This document shows, piece by piece, positions 56,678-64,000 of a stretch of DNA of 64,000 nt; positions within the stretch are counted from its first letter, which is position 1, and the number at the start of each line of letters is the position of its first letter. Under the pieces are notes generated by a model. The model did not search any database. It was not told the DNA's origin and saw only the letters and a list, made by a program, of their open reading frames with translations. This stretch comes from Actinomyces gerencseriae DSM 6844. GTDB lineage: Bacteria > Actinomycetota > Actinomycetes > Actinomycetales > Actinomycetaceae. Location: positions 110,141 through 174,140 of the forward strand of contig NZ_KE386873.1 in NCBI RefSeq assembly GCF_000429265.1, read 5' to 3'. A program made the translations under genes and the position numbers.

Positions 56678-57682
56678 TCAGTCGAGTCGCTTGTGCCGCG
56701 CGGTTCCCCAGTCGGTCAGACTCACCAGAGCCGCCATCGCCAGGCAGGCGACTCCCACGACCGCGGCCGACCCGGTGGCGTAGGAGGCGAAGAGCACGCG
56801 GCGGGAGGCCAGCTCATCGGCTCTCGCCCAGACCCACACCCCCAGCACCACCGCCACCAGCGTGCTGCCCGCGCCGAGCACTGCGAGGAGCGTGTTCCCG
56901 GCCTTCTGAGTCCGCAGGCGCGGAAGAGTCGGCGTCGTCGCGCGGACCGGACCATTCTCCGGTCCCCGCGCCGCGCCTCCGTCCGATCCCCCGCCCGAGT
57001 CCCCCGCGGCCCCCTCGGCACGCGCATGCGGAGCGGCTCCGTAGAAGGCGGAGTCCCAGGCTCCCCCGGCCACGGCAACGGCGCCCCAGGCCACGGGAAC
57101 GAGAACGGCGGCCAGCACGTCGGAGGGGCGGTGCCACTGGCACACGAGGGTGGAGTATCCCATCGCGATGGCGAACAGCGCCCCCGCCCAGGCCGACAGC
57201 GCCCGCCATCTCCTGCCGGACAGCAGGATGAGGGCGACGGCGGCCGAGGTCGCCATGGTCGTATGGCCCGAGGGCAGGGTGTTGGCGTTGTCCCAGCGCG
57301 CGGAGATGTCGTAGTCAGGCCGCCACAGGATCCAGTACTTGAGGGCCTGAGCGGACAGGTTCGACCCCACCACCGCGATGACGGCCCACACCGCCCGACG
57401 GTGACTCCTCCTGAGCAGGCCGATGAGAAGGATGACGGCGACCAGGCCCGCCGCTGCCTGCATGGAGACCACCGAGAGCAGGGTGCGGGCGTGGCCGGTG
57501 ACGTAGTGCGCCCCGATCTCCGAGCCCTTCAAGGCGGCCGCCTCCAGCACCTGCCCCCTGTGAGAGAGCACGAAGACTCCCCACAGGCAGAGGACCGCTC
57601 CCAGGCAGAACGCCGCGAGCAGCGCTCCGCGCAGGCGCATGCGCTCGGCGGGGGTACGAGCGCGTAGACGGAAAGGTGCCAC
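56678..57682 (-). CDS. PAP2-family membrane phosphatase
   Basis: Integral membrane lipid phosphatase of 334 aa, possibly acting on undecaprenyl pyrophosphate or phosphatidate. The three PAP2 motifs are present: KYWILWRPD, PSGHTT, and CQWHRPSD in the position of SRxxxxxHxxxD. About eight hydrophobic segments are seen, two of them after the phosphatase core, separated by a charged Gly/Ala/Asp loop. The start is taken as GTG 57682, 6 nt after TACGAT (leaderless). A longer form from GTG 57754 adds 24 residues with no upstream signal. It is convergent with the TrcS-like gene. Confidence 0.85.
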   Translation of the reverse strand: MAPFRLRARTPAERMRLRGALLAAFCLGAVLCLWGVFVLSHRGQVLEAAALKGSEIGAHYVTGHARTLLSVVSMQAAAGLVAVILLIGLLRRSHRRAVWAVIAVVGSNLSAQALKYWILWRPDYDISARWDNANTLPSGHTTMATSAAVALILLSGRRWRALSAWAGALFAIAMGYSTLVCQWHRPSDVLAAVLVPVAWGAVAVAGGAWDSAFYGAAPHARAEGAAGDSGGGSDGGAARGPENGPVRATTPTLPRLRTQKAGNTLLAVLGAGSTLVAVVLGVWVWARADELASRRVLFASYATGSAAVVGVACLAMAALVSLTDWGTARHKRLD

Positions 57683-57923
57683 CGGCAGATCGTAGGAGCC
57701 GATCCTGGGAGTGTCGGTGGGACGCCTCGCCCTATCGAGTACGACGTGCGCCACACAGGACCGTCGACCACGACCTCCGAGCAGTCCGGAGCTCCCCGCC
57801 GGGGCCCGCGATCACCGGCGTGTCGGCGCGCCCGTGCGGCATGGCGACCGCCGACCGGACCGGCGGGAGAGCCGTCGGAGCGGTCGAGGCGACCGAGGAC
57901 GAAGCCGTGAGACGTCGGGCGCG

Positions 57924-59654
57924 TTACGGGAGCAGCAGGATGCCGTCTCCCGCCAGCGCCCGTGCGGCCGCCACGAGGTCGGCCCGCAGCGCCTCGGCGT
58001 CGGCGCCCGGCAGTCCCATCAGCGCCGACACCGCACTCGCGATCTGGGCCACGCTCAGCTCGCCATCGGCGACGTCCACCAGTGCCGCGAGCGCGGTGTC
58101 GGCGCGCACCGCGCGGCCGAATCCCCCGCCCTGGCGGATGAGAATGAGGGTCGGGTCGCTCGCGCCGGGTCGCAGATGACGTTCCTGAGTGACGTCGGGG
58201 GCGACGACGGGGTGGAGCGCGGCGACCTCGTCGTCGCTCATGGCGGCCAATCGACTGCGCACGGCGACGACCTGCGCCACGTGCTCTCCCAGCGGCCCGG
58301 ACGGTGCGGCGCCCACCTCCTCCAGGATCCGCCACGGCTCGCGCCGACCGTCGTCGGATGCGGGACGGTGCAGGATCAGATAGCCGAGGCCGATCCCCTC
58401 GATGTCGCGGGCGGCGAAGTCGTCGATCCAGGAGCCCAGCCGGGCGTTGAAGGCGGTCTCGTCGCGCTCGGGGGAGACGCCGCCGTCGCGCAGCCACATG
58501 GCGGCGTACTCCACCGGGTCCTGTCCCTCGCGCTGGATCACCCAGGCGTCGAGGTCGTCCGGCAACCAGGCGCGCACCTGCTCGCGCCAGTCCCGCCCGC
58601 GGTGATGCTCCCAGTTGCCGAGCATGACGGCGGTGCCGCCGGGGCTCAGGTGCTCGCCGACGGCGGGGACGAGGACGGGCAGCAGCGGAGCACCGGCGTC
58701 GCGGTACTCCATGAGGGGCAGACCGGCCTCGCGCACGGAGGACGGTGTGAGGACGAAGGGCGGGTTGGAGGCGATCAGATCGAATGCGCGACCGGCCAGG
58801 GGCTCGAGGAACGAGCCGCGGATCAGCTCGAGGCGATCGGGGTCGGTGCCGGCCAGGGCCGCGTTGAAGGCGGTGAAGGCCAGAGCGCGCTCGGAGATGT
58901 CGGTGGCGGTCACGCGGTCGGCGTGTCGCAGGAGGTGAAGGGCTTGAATGCCGCAGCCGCAGCCGAGGTCCAGGGCCGTGGCGACGGGGTCGCGCGGGGT
59001 GAGGGAGGCCAGTGTCAGGCCCGCCCCACCGATGCCGAGAACGTGGTCGGGGGCGAGCTCGCGACCGGTGGTGAGCTCGCCCAGGTCGGAGGCGACCCAC
59101 CAGCGCACGTCGCCGTCGCGGTCGTGGGCCTCGTGAGGGCGCAGATCGACGGCGGCGCGCACGACGGCCGGGGCCGGAGACCCGGTGGTCGCAGACCCGG
59201 CATCGGCGGAGGAGGCGCGCGCCGGGGCGGACGGCGGCTCCGGGGCGGAGCCCGGCGCCGGGGCGGTGTCGGCGGCGTCGGCGTCGGGGGACTCGTCCCG
59301 CCCGACGGGGACGACGAGGCCCATGGCGAGTGCTCCCGCGGTGCGGGTGCGCCGCAGCACCGCGTCGAGCTCCTCCGCGGGGACGGGCTCGCCGAGCATG
59401 AACAGCGCGGTCAGAACGGCTGCGGGACTCGGATTCGCGCCGGCAGCGCGGTCCTCGGCGAGCACGGCGCGCAGGGCCCGCACCGCCGGGAAGAGCAGAT
59501 CGCGGCGCAGGGCGTCGTCGGCGACCGGGCCCAGGAGGTGCCGGGTGGACTCCACGCCCCAGCCCGAGGCCTCGAGGTCGGCGCGCAGGGAGGCGATCCG
59601 CTCGGGCGAGGCGGTGGGAGCGGGCGGCGACGCGGGAGCGGCTGATGCGGTCAC
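57924..59654 (-). CDS. SAM-dependent methyltransferase with N-terminal DUF7059-type domain
   Basis: Class I methyltransferase of 576 aa. The N-terminal 200 residues (LRADLEASGWGVESTRHLLG and following) look like the winged-helix DUF7059 region often fused to actinobacterial PrmC-like enzymes, with an Ala/Pro/Ser-rich insertion (about 125-165). The SAM-binding motif is ALDLGCGCGIQALHL (about 240). The catalytic (N/D)PP(Y/F) motif is ASNPPFVL, typical of N6-adenine or glutamine methylation, so the target may be rRNA or a release factor. The start is GTG 59654, 7 nt after TACCGT. A C-terminal extension of about 150 residues is of unknown role. Confidence 0.85.
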   Translation of the reverse strand: MTASAAPASPPAPTASPERIASLRADLEASGWGVESTRHLLGPVADDALRRDLLFPAVRALRAVLAEDRAAGANPSPAAVLTALFMLGEPVPAEELDAVLRRTRTAGALAMGLVVPVGRDESPDADAADTAPAPGSAPEPPSAPARASSADAGSATTGSPAPAVVRAAVDLRPHEAHDRDGDVRWWVASDLGELTTGRELAPDHVLGIGGAGLTLASLTPRDPVATALDLGCGCGIQALHLLRHADRVTATDISERALAFTAFNAALAGTDPDRLELIRGSFLEPLAGRAFDLIASNPPFVLTPSSVREAGLPLMEYRDAGAPLLPVLVPAVGEHLSPGGTAVMLGNWEHHRGRDWREQVRAWLPDDLDAWVIQREGQDPVEYAAMWLRDGGVSPERDETAFNARLGSWIDDFAARDIEGIGLGYLILHRPASDDGRREPWRILEEVGAAPSGPLGEHVAQVVAVRSRLAAMSDDEVAALHPVVAPDVTQERHLRPGASDPTLILIRQGGGFGRAVRADTALAALVDVADGELSVAQIASAVSALMGLPGADAEALRADLVAAARALAGDGILLLP

Positions 59655-59869
59655 GCCCGCGACGGTACCCGGACCGACTCGGTCCGTCTCAGTCCGCCGG
59701 GCGCGCGGCGAGCCCGCGGTACTGGACGAGCTCGACCCCCGACGTCGTCGATATGGCTGATCAGCATGAGCCCGTCCGTGCGGTGATCCTCCGCGAAGGC
59801 GCGCAGCGCCTCTGCCCCCCACCGGGCCAGCGAGAGGCATTCATAAACTTCCCCGGCCTTCTTGTCGAA

Positions 59870-59905
59870 GATAGGTTGTTGAAACTTATCGCCTCTGACT
59901 CTAAT
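59870..59905 (+). promoter_or_regulatory. Candidate OxyR-like site and promoter of ahpC-ahpD
   Basis: GATAGGTT and AAACTTATC (59870-59890) form an imperfect inverted repeat with ATAG/CTTAT ends, resembling an OxyR half-operator. TTGAAA at 59879-59884 and TCTAAT at 59900-59905 could be the -35 and -10 (15-bp spacer). The AT-rich patch is unusual here. The leader to ahpC would be about 145 nt. Confidence 0.4.
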
Positions 59906-60056
59906 GTGATGCGCGACGTCCGACCGCCAACGAGTCGCCGCGCCAGTGGGCCTCGCACGACGGCGCAGGCGGGGCCGCCCGGCGCCGACCGACGCGGCCC
60001 CGGACCGACCGACATGACAGACCGCGACCGACCAGCAACATCAGGAGAGAGTCCTC

Positions 60057-60638
60057 ATGCCCGTTCTCACCATCGGCGACCGCTTCCCCGCCTACGAGCT
60101 CACCGCCGTCGTCCCCGGCGATCTCAAGGACATCGAAGCCGATCGCCCCGAGGACTACTTCACCACCGTCTCCTCCGCCGTCCCCGAGGGCACCTGGCGG
60201 GTCGTCTTCTTCTGGCCCAAGGACTTCACCTTCGTGTGCCCCACCGAGATCGCCGCCTTCGGCGATCTCCACGAGGACTTCAAGGACCGCGACTGCGAGG
60301 TCGTGGGCGTCAGCGTGGACAACGAGTACACCCACTACGCCTGGCGTCGCAGTCACGACAAGCTCCAGAACCTCCCCTTCCCCATGGCCAGCGACCTGAG
60401 CCGCGAGCTCGTCGAGGCCCTGGGCATCAAGCGCCCCACCGGCGAGGCCGACCGCGCCACCTTCATCGTGGACCCGAACAACGTCATCCAGTCGGTCTCC
60501 GTGACCGCCGACTCCGTTGGCCGCAACACCGAGGAGGTTCTGCGCCAACTCGACGCCCTCCAGTCCGACGAGCTGTGCGCCTGCAACTGGAGGGCGGGGG
60601 CGGCCGCCATCGACGCCCTGTCCGAGATGAAGGACTGA
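60057..60638 (+). CDS. ahpC: Alkyl hydroperoxide reductase subunit C (peroxiredoxin)
   Basis: Two-Cys peroxiredoxin of 193 aa that reduces hydrogen peroxide, organic peroxides and peroxynitrite. The peroxidatic Cys61 is in FTFVCPTEI, and the C-terminal cysteines Cys174 and Cys176 are in ELCACNW. These three positions match Mycobacterium tuberculosis AhpC, which uses AhpD for recycling, and ahpD follows 84 nt downstream. AGGAG lies about 8 nt before the ATG. The start of the protein (VLTIGDRFPAYELTAVVPGD) is fully canonical. An OxyR-like site and promoter lie about 150-185 nt upstream. Confidence 0.97.
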   Translation: MPVLTIGDRFPAYELTAVVPGDLKDIEADRPEDYFTTVSSAVPEGTWRVVFFWPKDFTFVCPTEIAAFGDLHEDFKDRDCEVVGVSVDNEYTHYAWRRSHDKLQNLPFPMASDLSRELVEALGIKRPTGEADRATFIVDPNNVIQSVSVTADSVGRNTEEVLRQLDALQSDELCACNWRAGAAAIDALSEMKD

Positions 60639-60722
60639 GTCCGGTGGTCGCTCGACCGCCGAGCCGGCCGTTCATCTCAATCCGCTCCACCACCGGCAAT
60701 CTCACGAAAGACGAGGATCACC

Positions 60723-61253
60723 ATGACCATCGCCACCCTGCGCTCCGCCCTGCCCGACTGGGCCAAGGACCTGTCGCTCAACCTGTCCACCCTCACCCGC
60801 GCCACCACGCTGACCGAGCAGCAGCGGTGGGGCACGTTCCTGGCCGCGGCCGCCGCCACCCGTCACGAGTCAGTCCTCGTGCAGGTCTCCGAGGAGGCCC
60901 GGAAGCACCTGAGCGATGAGGCCCGATCCGCCGCGCTCGGCGCCGCCTCGATCATGGCGATGAACAATGTCGCCTACCGCACGCGCCACTTCCTCGGCGG
61001 CGACTACGACAACGAGCGCGTGGGCCTGCGCATGAACATCATCGGCACCTCCGGCGGCGTGGAGAAGGTCGACTTCGAGCTGTGGATCCTGGCGGTGTCC
61101 ACCATCAACGGCTGCGAGAAGTGCGTGACCGCCCACGAGGCCACGGCGCGCGCCGAAGGGCTGAGCACCGAGCAGATCTGGGAGGTCGTACGCATCGCCG
61201 CCACCCTTCAGGGCGTCGCCCAGGCGGTGGCGGTCGTCGAGACGCTTGACTGA
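60723..61253 (+). CDS. ahpD: Alkylhydroperoxidase AhpD
   Basis: Thiol reductant adaptor that passes electrons to AhpC (176 aa). The active site is Cys131 and Cys134 in [12 protein letters not shown] with His138, and the proton-relay Glu119 is in FELWILAV; each is one position later than in the mycobacterial enzyme. The family block [19 protein letters not shown] is complete. GACGAGGA lies just before the ATG. It is in an operon with ahpC, together forming an NADH-linked peroxide defence with dihydrolipoamide components encoded elsewhere. A symmetric half-site array begins 112 nt after its stop. Confidence 0.96.
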   Translation: MTIATLRSALPDWAKDLSLNLSTLTRATTLTEQQRWGTFLAAAAATRHESVLVQVSEEARKHLSDEARSAALGAASIMAMNNVAYRTRHFLGGDYDNERVGLRMNIIGTSGGVEKVDFELWILAVSTINGCEKCVTAHEATARAEGLSTEQIWEVVRIAATLQGVAQAVAVVETLD

Positions 61254-61364
61254 CACCGGCGGACCCGCAACGACGAGAGGGTTCACGACGCAGACCAGCG
61301 GCGGACCGGCGACGTGCGAGCCTCGGCGGCCCCGCGCACCCGGAGATCCGAGGGGGCGGATCCC

Positions 61365-61485
61365 GCGCGGTCGTACGTGAATGCGCCCGGTCGTACCAGA
61401 CGCCGCGCGGTCGTACCTTAGAGGAGCTCTAAGGTACGGCCGCGCGGTTTGATGTACGACCGCGCGGGCTCATGTACGACCGCGC
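61365..61485. repeat. Symmetric dyad array of six 12-bp half-sites, copy 2
   Basis: Left half-sites GCGCGGTCGTAC lie at 61365-61376, 61385-61396 and 61405-61416. Right half-sites GTACGACCGCGC lie at 61434-61445, 61454-61465 and 61474-61485. All spacers are 8 bp (20-bp period) and the 17-bp centre CTTAGAGGAGCTCTAAG is itself a palindrome. Every left site mirrors a right site about position 61425. The remaining 61254-61734 holds no gene. Confidence 0.93.
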
Positions 61486-61734
61486 ACAGTGGATGAGCGG
61501 CGCGTCGTCCGCGCTTCCCGAACCCGCACGCCCCGGGCCGCCCCGATGACGGCCGGGATGGGCCGGGGGACCGAAGGCCCAAGCCGGCTCCGAGACACTC
61601 CAGTTCCCGAGACGCTCCGACCGACGCGGCCCGAAGGGATCGGGACCGCGCCGGGGCTACGACTGCCGCGGGGGCGCCGTGACAGGGCCGCCGCCATCAC
61701 CCGACCGCCCGCAACTTCTCCTCAGCCCCCGCTC

Positions 61735-62247
61735 TCAGTCGTCCGGGTCGACGTCGATAGCGCCCTGAACGTCGTTGAACAGCAGGTTGGCGATCTCCGA
61801 CTGGACCATCTCGACCTCGGGCACGTCGGTGAGCTCCAGCGGGTCGTCCGAGCTCGTCTGCAGCCACAGGGTGCCGCACCGGAAGACCCGGTCGGTCAGG
61901 TCCTGGTCGTGCTGGACGTCGCTGATGCGGGTCAGGGGCAGGTCATGCCCCGTCTTGTTGAACACGCCCGATCTGGTGATGACCCGCTTGGACGTCACGG
62001 TGTAGCTCGTGGTCACCCACCGCACCCACGGCACCACGAGCAGCGGCACGCTCGCGACCAGCACCACCGCCCAGATGCCGATCAAGCCCCAGGGATTCCA
62101 GGAGCCGGGGACCAGCACCGAGCAGACGATGCCGAGTGCGAGCAGCACGATCTCGAGAATGATCCGCCACAGGAGGACCTTGATATGAGTATGCATGTGC
62201 CGCACCACGACCTCGTCGCGGCTGAGCAGCTTCTTCGACAGAGTCAT
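61735..62247 (-). CDS. PH-domain (DUF304-type) membrane protein
   Basis: Membrane protein of 170 aa. After a charged start (LSRDEVVVRHMHTHIKVLLW) there are two helices (about 27-50 and 56-78). A bacterial PH domain follows with the characteristic TSYTVTSKRVITRSGVFNKT and DLPLTRISDVQHDQDLTDRV motifs. The protein ends in an acidic tail. The role is unknown; relatives lie in the cytoplasmic membrane with the PH part inside. CACGAT lies 6 nt before the ATG, which fits the leaderless pattern, and no ribosome site is present. Confidence 0.85.
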   Translation of the reverse strand: MTLSKKLLSRDEVVVRHMHTHIKVLLWRIILEIVLLALGIVCSVLVPGSWNPWGLIGIWAVVLVASVPLLVVPWVRWVTTSYTVTSKRVITRSGVFNKTGHDLPLTRISDVQHDQDLTDRVFRCGTLWLQTSSDDPLELTDVPEVEMVQSEIANLLFNDVQGAIDVDPDD

Positions 62248-62424
62248 GAGCACATCGTGCCATGCCTTCGCGGCCCGCACGGGCCCGTGACGGTCTCCCC
62301 ATCCCCACGGTCGCGCAGGTCTCCCGAGCCGGGCGGCCGGCGCCCGTTCCCACTGCCCACGCCGCCCGGACCACGGGGCGCGCCCGCCGCCGCGCGGTCC
62401 GCGACACTCAGCACCGCGCGATTG

Positions 62425-63147
62425 TCATTCGATGAGAATCGCGTCCAGGCCATCGACCGTGGGCACATCGCGTTCCGGAGATCCGCCGTCACGGCGCAGG
62501 TACACGACGCAGAGCCCCGCACCGAGGTCGCCATCGACATCCGCCCAGGGGTCGTCGCCGATCATGAGGGCGTGCGACGGGGCGACCGAGAGACGGCGGC
62601 ACGCCTCCTCGAAGATCCCCGCGGAGGGCTTGGACGCCCCGAGCTGGACCGAGGCGAGCAGAGGCCAATCGGTCTCAAGAGCGCCGACGGCGGCCAGCTT
62701 CTCCCGCTGCGGCGCCTGGTCCCCATTGCTCAGATACGCGACCGTCAGCGGGCCGCCGGGGCGATCGGCTCCCGCTCGGCGGAGACGGGTCAGGAAGCCG
62801 GGCACGTCGTCGTAGGCGCGCCACAGACTCCGATACACCTCCCGGTAGGCGCGCATGTGCGCATCGGCCTGCGCATCCGACAGCGTCGCGCCGTCGGGCA
62901 CGAAGTCGCGGATGCGAGCACGCAACTGGTCGCCGAAAGCGAGCTCCCCCATCTGGTAACGGGTGAAGTACCTGCGATCCAGAGTCTCCCACAGCTCGGC
63001 GGTCTCCCCCGGCCCGAGGCTCCAGCCCGGCAGTGTGGAGGCCCACTGATAGGAGGCGACGTCGGCGGCACCGCGGTGGTCCACGAGGGTGCCGTCGATG
63101 TCGAGCAGGATGGCGCGGACGGCCGCGGGAACAGTGAAGATCGGCAT
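62425..63147 (-). CDS. HAD-superfamily hydrolase
   Basis: Phosphatase-type enzyme of 240 aa; the substrate is unknown. Motif I is ILLDIDGTLVD (Asp16 nucleophile, Asp18 general acid), motif II is YLSNGD, motif III is the Lys of LGASKPSAGIF, and motif IV is IGDDPWADVDGDLGAG. The cap between motifs I and II is helical (subfamily IA-like, as in phosphoglycolate phosphatase and YjjG). The start ATG 63147 is chosen because it directly precedes the fold; longer frames are low complexity. There is no clear ribosome site. Confidence 0.9.
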   Translation of the reverse strand: MPIFTVPAAVRAILLDIDGTLVDHRGAADVASYQWASTLPGWSLGPGETAELWETLDRRYFTRYQMGELAFGDQLRARIRDFVPDGATLSDAQADAHMRAYREVYRSLWRAYDDVPGFLTRLRRAGADRPGGPLTVAYLSNGDQAPQREKLAAVGALETDWPLLASVQLGASKPSAGIFEEACRRLSVAPSHALMIGDDPWADVDGDLGAGLCVVYLRRDGGSPERDVPTVDGLDAILIE

Positions 63148-63499
63148 GGGGCCAGTGCGCCCGAGGCCGCGGAGATCGAGGAGCCGCACAGCGAGCCGTC
63201 CGGACCGCCCCGACCGCCCATGCATGCCGAATCATCCCCGCTCGCACGGGGTGAGCCGCCCGGACGCGCCCGGGCCTCCGCAGTCACCAATGCGCTTATC
63301 CGCTCCACGCGACGTCCGCTTCAGCCCGCCCGCTCCACCGCTCGGCGCCTGCCGGTTCCCGGACTCGCGGCCCGGTCATCCCGACCATAGCCCGTCGATG
63401 AGACGCCTGCCTGTCTCCGGACAGGCGGGTGCAGGGCACCGCGGTCGATTCGTGCAGGCTGTGCGGCTGCCGGCTCCCGGATGGGCGGGCGTAGGCTGA
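63148..63499. other. Intergenic region upstream of the final exporter gene
   Basis: No gene is supported. A hairpin (CCTGTC against GACAGG, about 63410-63430) is the only structure seen. TAGGCT at 63492-63497 is a possible -10 element for the exporter, directly before the palindrome at 63500. Confidence 0.4.
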
Positions 63500-63515
63500 T
63501 CACGAGCACTCGTGA
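63500..63515. promoter_or_regulatory. 16-bp palindrome, candidate operator of the exporter
   Basis: TCACGAG and CTCGTGA flank a CA centre, immediately after the -10-like TAGGCT. A repressor bound here would cover the expected transcription start. Confidence 0.5.
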
Positions 63516-63553
63516 CGACGCGCCCCGGCCGGTCGCGGGTGCCTCCGCGTGAT

Positions 63554-63579
63554 GGGCGCCGCTGTCAAGGCCGGCGCCC
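63554..63579. promoter_or_regulatory. Inverted repeat in the exporter leader
   Basis: GGGCGCCG (63554-63561) and CGGCGCCC (63572-63579) are inverted around 10 bp, 18 nt before the start codon. It is either an operator or an RNA hairpin that could affect translation. Confidence 0.4.
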
Positions 63580-63597
63580 CATGGATGAGGAGACTCG

Positions 63598-64000
63598 ATG
63601 AGCAAGACACCAACGCCCTCCACCAGCACGCCCGTCCCGAGCGAGTCCGCCACCGCCCCCGATGGATCGACGATCGGAGGAGCAGCACCGCCCCGCCCGA
63701 CGCAGCCCGACGATGCGCCCGCCACGGTCCACGGTCGGATCGTGCGCCCCGCCATCGTCCTGGTCACCTGCTGCGCGGCGCTGTTCATCTCCTCCATGAA
63801 CGTCGCCCTCATCAACGTGGCCCTGCCGGTGATCCGCGCGAGCCTGAGCGCCTCGACGACCCAGCTGCAGTGGGTGATCGACGCCTACACCCTCATGATC
63901 GCCGCCCTCCTGCTGGTCAGCGGCTCGATGGCGGATCGCTTCGGCCGCAAGCGCGCCCTGCTCGTCGGGCTGGTCCTGTTCGCCGTGACGTCGGCTCTGT
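63598..64000 (+). CDS. MFS transporter of the DHA2 (EmrB/QacA) type, 5' part
   Basis: The first 134 codons of a drug/proton antiporter; the gene continues beyond the window. After a Pro/Ser/Thr-rich cytoplasmic start, helix one reads IVLVTCCAALFISSMNVALI with NVALPVIRASL. Helix two has QLQWVIDAYTLMIAALLLVS and the MFS motif A GSMADRFGRKRALLVG. The WVIDAYTL segment is typical of the 14-helix DHA2 family. GAGGAGA lies about 7 nt before the ATG. Two palindromes upstream (63500-63515, 63554-63579) suggest control by a repressor. Confidence 0.9.
   Translation, partial: MSKTPTPSTSTPVPSESATAPDGSTIGGAAPPRPTQPDDAPATVHGRIVRPAIVLVTCCAALFISSMNVALINVALPVIRASLSASTTQLQWVIDAYTLMIAALLLVSGSMADRFGRKRALLVGLVLFAVTSAL

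Overview
The window is very GC-rich with a strong G/C third-position codon bias. It reads as a chromosomal segment of an actinobacterium, most likely from the Actinomycetaceae (Actinomyces sensu lato). The evidence is an Lsr2-type nucleoid protein, a bifunctional Dcd/Dut, a DtxR/IdeR regulator with all its metal ligands, a DUF3027 protein, an XPB-type helicase paired with a Helicase_C_3 protein, DUF3060 lipoproteins, a TrcRS-like two-component system, AhpC/AhpD with mycobacterial-type cysteines, and many genes whose start codon lies 6-7 nt after a -10-like hexamer (leaderless transcripts). No rRNA, CRISPR array, complete IS element or prophage was found. The genus is an inference.

Layout: 0.2-5 kb holds dcd, a TM2 protein, tRNA-Gly, DoxX, an M50-like protease, a NUDIX hydrolase and a TetR regulator. 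4.7-9.4 kb is a 1477-residue SF1 helicase/nuclease-like protein whose catalytic motifs are all degenerate, coupled to a 75-residue protein. 9.8-14.6 kb holds tRNA-Arg, a universal stress protein, two secreted NlpC/P60 cell-wall hydrolases each behind its own c-di-AMP (ydaO-type) riboswitch, and a DtxR/IdeR repressor. 15-27.8 kb holds an MFS exporter, an AzgA-type purine permease, a 2-hydroxyacid dehydrogenase, DUF3027, the Helicase_C_3/XPB pair and a class I amidotransferase. 28-31 kb is an accessory-looking stretch: a two-gene cytoplasmic operon, then a lower-GC island with a cysteine-containing secreted protein and a small membrane protein. 31.9-40.5 kb holds gpmA, lsr2, tRNA-Thr, an asparaginase, a secreted peptidase-like hydrolase, an XRE/MmyB regulator and the tmk-holB operon. 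40.7-47.3 kb is an envelope cluster (OmpA-like lipoprotein, two DUF3060 lipoproteins, a second TAP-like hydrolase, a two-component system). 47.7-56.6 kb holds topA, two tandem Aer-type PAS proteins and a TrcRS-like system. 56.7-64 kb holds a PAP2 phosphatase, a methyltransferase, ahpC-ahpD, a PH-domain membrane protein, a HAD phosphatase and the start of a DHA2-type exporter.

The most unusual content is intergenic. (1) Two arrays of a 12-bp half-site on a 20-bp period are arranged as inverted sets around a 17-bp centre (17023-17184 and 61365-61485); the second is perfectly symmetric in spacing, 3+3. (2) A composite repeat family, a long palindrome plus a linker plus 22-bp iterons, sits in at least nine intergenic gaps and overlaps gene ends at two. 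(3) A 207-bp block with an almost pure A/C strand occurs twice, 14.4 kb apart. (4) Several 60-66-bp tandem duplications occur, one of which duplicates the predicted leaderless promoter and start codon of dcd. These are reported as candidates read by eye; no search or folding program was run.
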